Assembly: GCA_964430755.1 (NCBI GenBank)
Contig: CAYSFT010000011.1
Location: forward strand, 1-56,222
Direction of reading: 5' to 3'
From: Flemingiibacterium sp964430755
GTDB lineage: Bacteria; Bacillota; Clostridia; Oscillospirales; CAG-272
DNA: 56,222 nucleotides
Each line of letters opens with the position of its first letter. The first letter of the stretch is position 1. This document shows, in pieces, positions 54,833 to 56,222 of the stretch. The position numbers and the translations under genes are program-made. The notes beneath the pieces were generated by a model, which was not told the DNA's origin, made no database searches, and saw only the letters and a program-made list of their open reading frames with translations.

Positions 54833-56065
54833 CTATTTCTTCTTTATGTTTTCCCAGTAAGCCTTCGCCGCCTGCTCGGTCTTGTTGTCACCGTACTCAT
54901 AGTAATGTGAATTTTTAAGGTCATCGGGAAGATACTGCTGCGGTGTCCAGTGGTTTTCAAAATCGTGCGGATATTTGTAACCGACGAAATTCGGACTTCT
55001 CAGATGCGTCGGCACGTTCTGTCCGCGTCCAGCCGCTATATCCTCATTCGCCTTTGCAAGCGCCGCATATGCACTGTTCGATTTCGGTGCCGTCGCGAGC
55101 ATCACAGCCGCGTTCACAAGCGGTATACGTCCCTCCGGAAGTCCAAGTTCACGCGCACTTTCAACTGCCGCACGTGTAACGACCGCCGCCATAGGATAAG
55201 CAAGACCGATATCTTCGCTCGCGATAACCTGCAGACGTCTGCAAGCCGAAACAAGGTCACCGCCCTCAAGTAATTTCGCAAGGTAAAACACCGCCGCATC
55301 GGGATCGGAGCCGCGTATCGACTTCTGTAAGCAGGAAAGCAAATCGTAATGCACGTCGCCTGCGCGGTCAAAGCTGCCGAGCACCTTAGGCGTGAATCCG
55401 CGTATCAGCTCGGTTGTGATGTTACAGTCCCCTGCCGCCGCGAGATAAAACGCATTTTCAAGTAGCCCGATACTGCGGCGTACATCGCCTGCACCTGCAC
55501 CCGCGAGCGCATCAAAAGCCTCATCGGGACAGGTTACAGTTGCGTTTTCGTCTTTATTGAGGACGGCAAGTGTACGCATAAGTGCGCGTTTTATTTCTCC
55601 ATGCGAAACCGGACGGAACTCGAACACTGCCGAACGCGAAATTATAGCATTATAGACGTAAAAATACGGATTCTCCGTCGTTGAAGCAATGAGTGTGATA
55701 CGTCCGTCCTCGATATATTCAAGCAGCGACTGCTGCTGTTTTTTGTTGAAATACTGTATCTCATCAAGATAGAGGAGTATACCGTCACCGCCGAGGAGCG
55801 TTCCCGTTTCCTCGATGACCTCTTTAACATCGGCAAGACTCGCGGTTGTAGCGTTAAGTCGGCGCAGAGTCATGCCGGATTTTTCTGCAATGATATTTGC
55901 GGCGGTGGTTTTTCCCGTGCCGGGCGGTCCGAAAAATATCATGTTCGTGATATGTCCCGAATCGACCATGCGGCGCAGGACGCCGTTTTCCCCGACAAGA
56001 TGCTCCTGCCCGACCATTTCGTCAAAGCCGCGCGGACGTACTTTATCGGCAAGCGGTTGTATCAT
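54833..56065 (-). CDS. rarA: Replication-associated recombination protein RarA/MgsA
   Basis: A 410-residue AAA+ ATPase acting at stalled replication forks. Walker A is FFGPPGTGKTTAANII (about 44-59), Walker B is ILLYLDEIQYF, and sensor ASTTENPYF follows. The C-terminal part has GSDPDAAVFYLAKLLEGGD and HLRSPNFVGYKYPHDFENHW, typical of the family. The start is the ATG of MIQPLADKVRPRGF, with AAGGAG seven bases upstream; longer readings run into the family B repeat. Confidence 0.95.
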   Translation of the reverse strand: MIQPLADKVRPRGFDEMVGQEHLVGENGVLRRMVDSGHITNMIFFGPPGTGKTTAANIIAEKSGMTLRRLNATTASLADVKEVIEETGTLLGGDGILLYLDEIQYFNKKQQQSLLEYIEDGRITLIASTTENPYFYVYNAIISRSAVFEFRPVSHGEIKRALMRTLAVLNKDENATVTCPDEAFDALAGAGAGDVRRSIGLLENAFYLAAAGDCNITTELIRGFTPKVLGSFDRAGDVHYDLLSCLQKSIRGSDPDAAVFYLAKLLEGGDLVSACRRLQVIASEDIGLAYPMAAVVTRAAVESARELGLPEGRIPLVNAAVMLATAPKSNSAYAALAKANEDIAAGRGQNVPTHLRSPNFVGYKYPHDFENHWTPQQYLPDDLKNSHYYEYGDNKTEQAAKAYWENIKKK

Positions 56066-56091
56066 GGTTGTTCTCCTTTCTGTTTTGGGGT

Positions 56092-56222
56092 GTGTTTGCA
56101 TATGGGAGATACGCGGCTTTTTTGAAAAAAAGCCTGGCAAAAAACTTTATTATACGCATTCGCTCATAGAGTCCTCGCATAAAGCTCCGAGGTCGCTCTC
56201 GGTAGTCGGGAACCCTCCTCAC
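56092..56222 (-). repeat. Family B intergenic repeat, reverse copy, cut by the window end
   Basis: It matches the reverse-oriented copy at 24252-24425 (catatgggagatacgcggct, ggcaaaaaacttta, cgctctcggtagtcggga). A short internal part is missing or changed compared with the other copies. It lies upstream of rarA. Confidence 0.7.

Noticed and set aside
1..56222. tRNA genes, CRISPR arrays, prophage or transposase genes
   Set aside because: I looked for T-loop signatures, regularly spaced repeats and transposase motifs and saw none that could be supported.

Overview
The window looks like a chromosomal stretch of a strictly anaerobic, Gram-positive gut-type Clostridia bacterium (Oscillospiraceae-like), probably from a draft or metagenome-derived assembly because a 10-N gap sits inside nusA. 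The placement rests on the gene set: a SCIFF peptide and its radical SAM maturase, an NfnAB-type transhydrogenase, RNase Y, Mini-RNase III, YmdB, NrdR, TypA, a 2-hydroxyacyl-CoA dehydratase activase and SLH-domain surface proteins. Base composition is near balanced, with AT-rich promoters. Many promoters are textbook TTGACA-N17-TATAAT. I saw no tRNA gene, CRISPR array, prophage or transposase.

Layout: 0.6-3.3 kb, a beta-decarboxylating tartrate/malate dehydrogenase divergent from a LysR regulator. 3.4-6.4 kb, the SCIFF locus (peptide, maturase, coupled PLP decarboxylase). 6.6-9.5 kb, nfnA-nfnB-ygjV. 9.7-11.4 kb, a DAHP synthase behind a tyrosine-codon attenuator. 11.4-15 kb, LysR, UDP-GlcNAc epimerase, Mini-III and a tyrosine recombinase. 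15.2-19.3 kb, a Gfo/Idh/MocA oxidoreductase, RNase Y and RNase P RNA. 19.3-20.1 kb, a ribbon-helix-helix protein and an AT-rich lipoprotein. 20.5-27.8 kb, thiI, cca and a split dehydratase activase. 28.5-31.6 kb, a lipoprotein, cysteine desulfurase and proA. 31.7-36.9 kb, two zinc-ribbon membrane proteins, a class I amidotransferase, nrdR and an SLH-transglutaminase protein. 37.8-43.2 kb, rimP-nusA-ylxR-ylxQ-infB. 44-46.3 kb, rpmG-secE-nusG-rplK-rplA. 46.8-56 kb, typA, a 1459-residue SLH surface protein, ymdB and rarA.

Between operons lie about ten islands of short non-coding repeats, which I group into five families (A-E). Family C is a ~50-60 bp double hairpin whose middle arms change sequence while staying complementary. 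Families A and B are ~150-200 bp long. One island separates what is usually a single activase polypeptide into two genes. Another, bounded by 21-bp direct repeats, lies between the aroF attenuator and aroF.

The most notable signals are: (1) a leader peptide with six consecutive Tyr codons followed by mutually exclusive pause, antiterminator and terminator hairpins ahead of a DAHP synthase; (2) a SCIFF precursor in which two complete SCIFF units are fused in tandem, each with a seventh cysteine and a Gly where I recall the characterised peptide having its crosslinked Thr; (3) a three-hairpin leader that appears in related but compensatorily changed form upstream of both proA and the class I amidotransferase gene; and (4) the repeat islands themselves.
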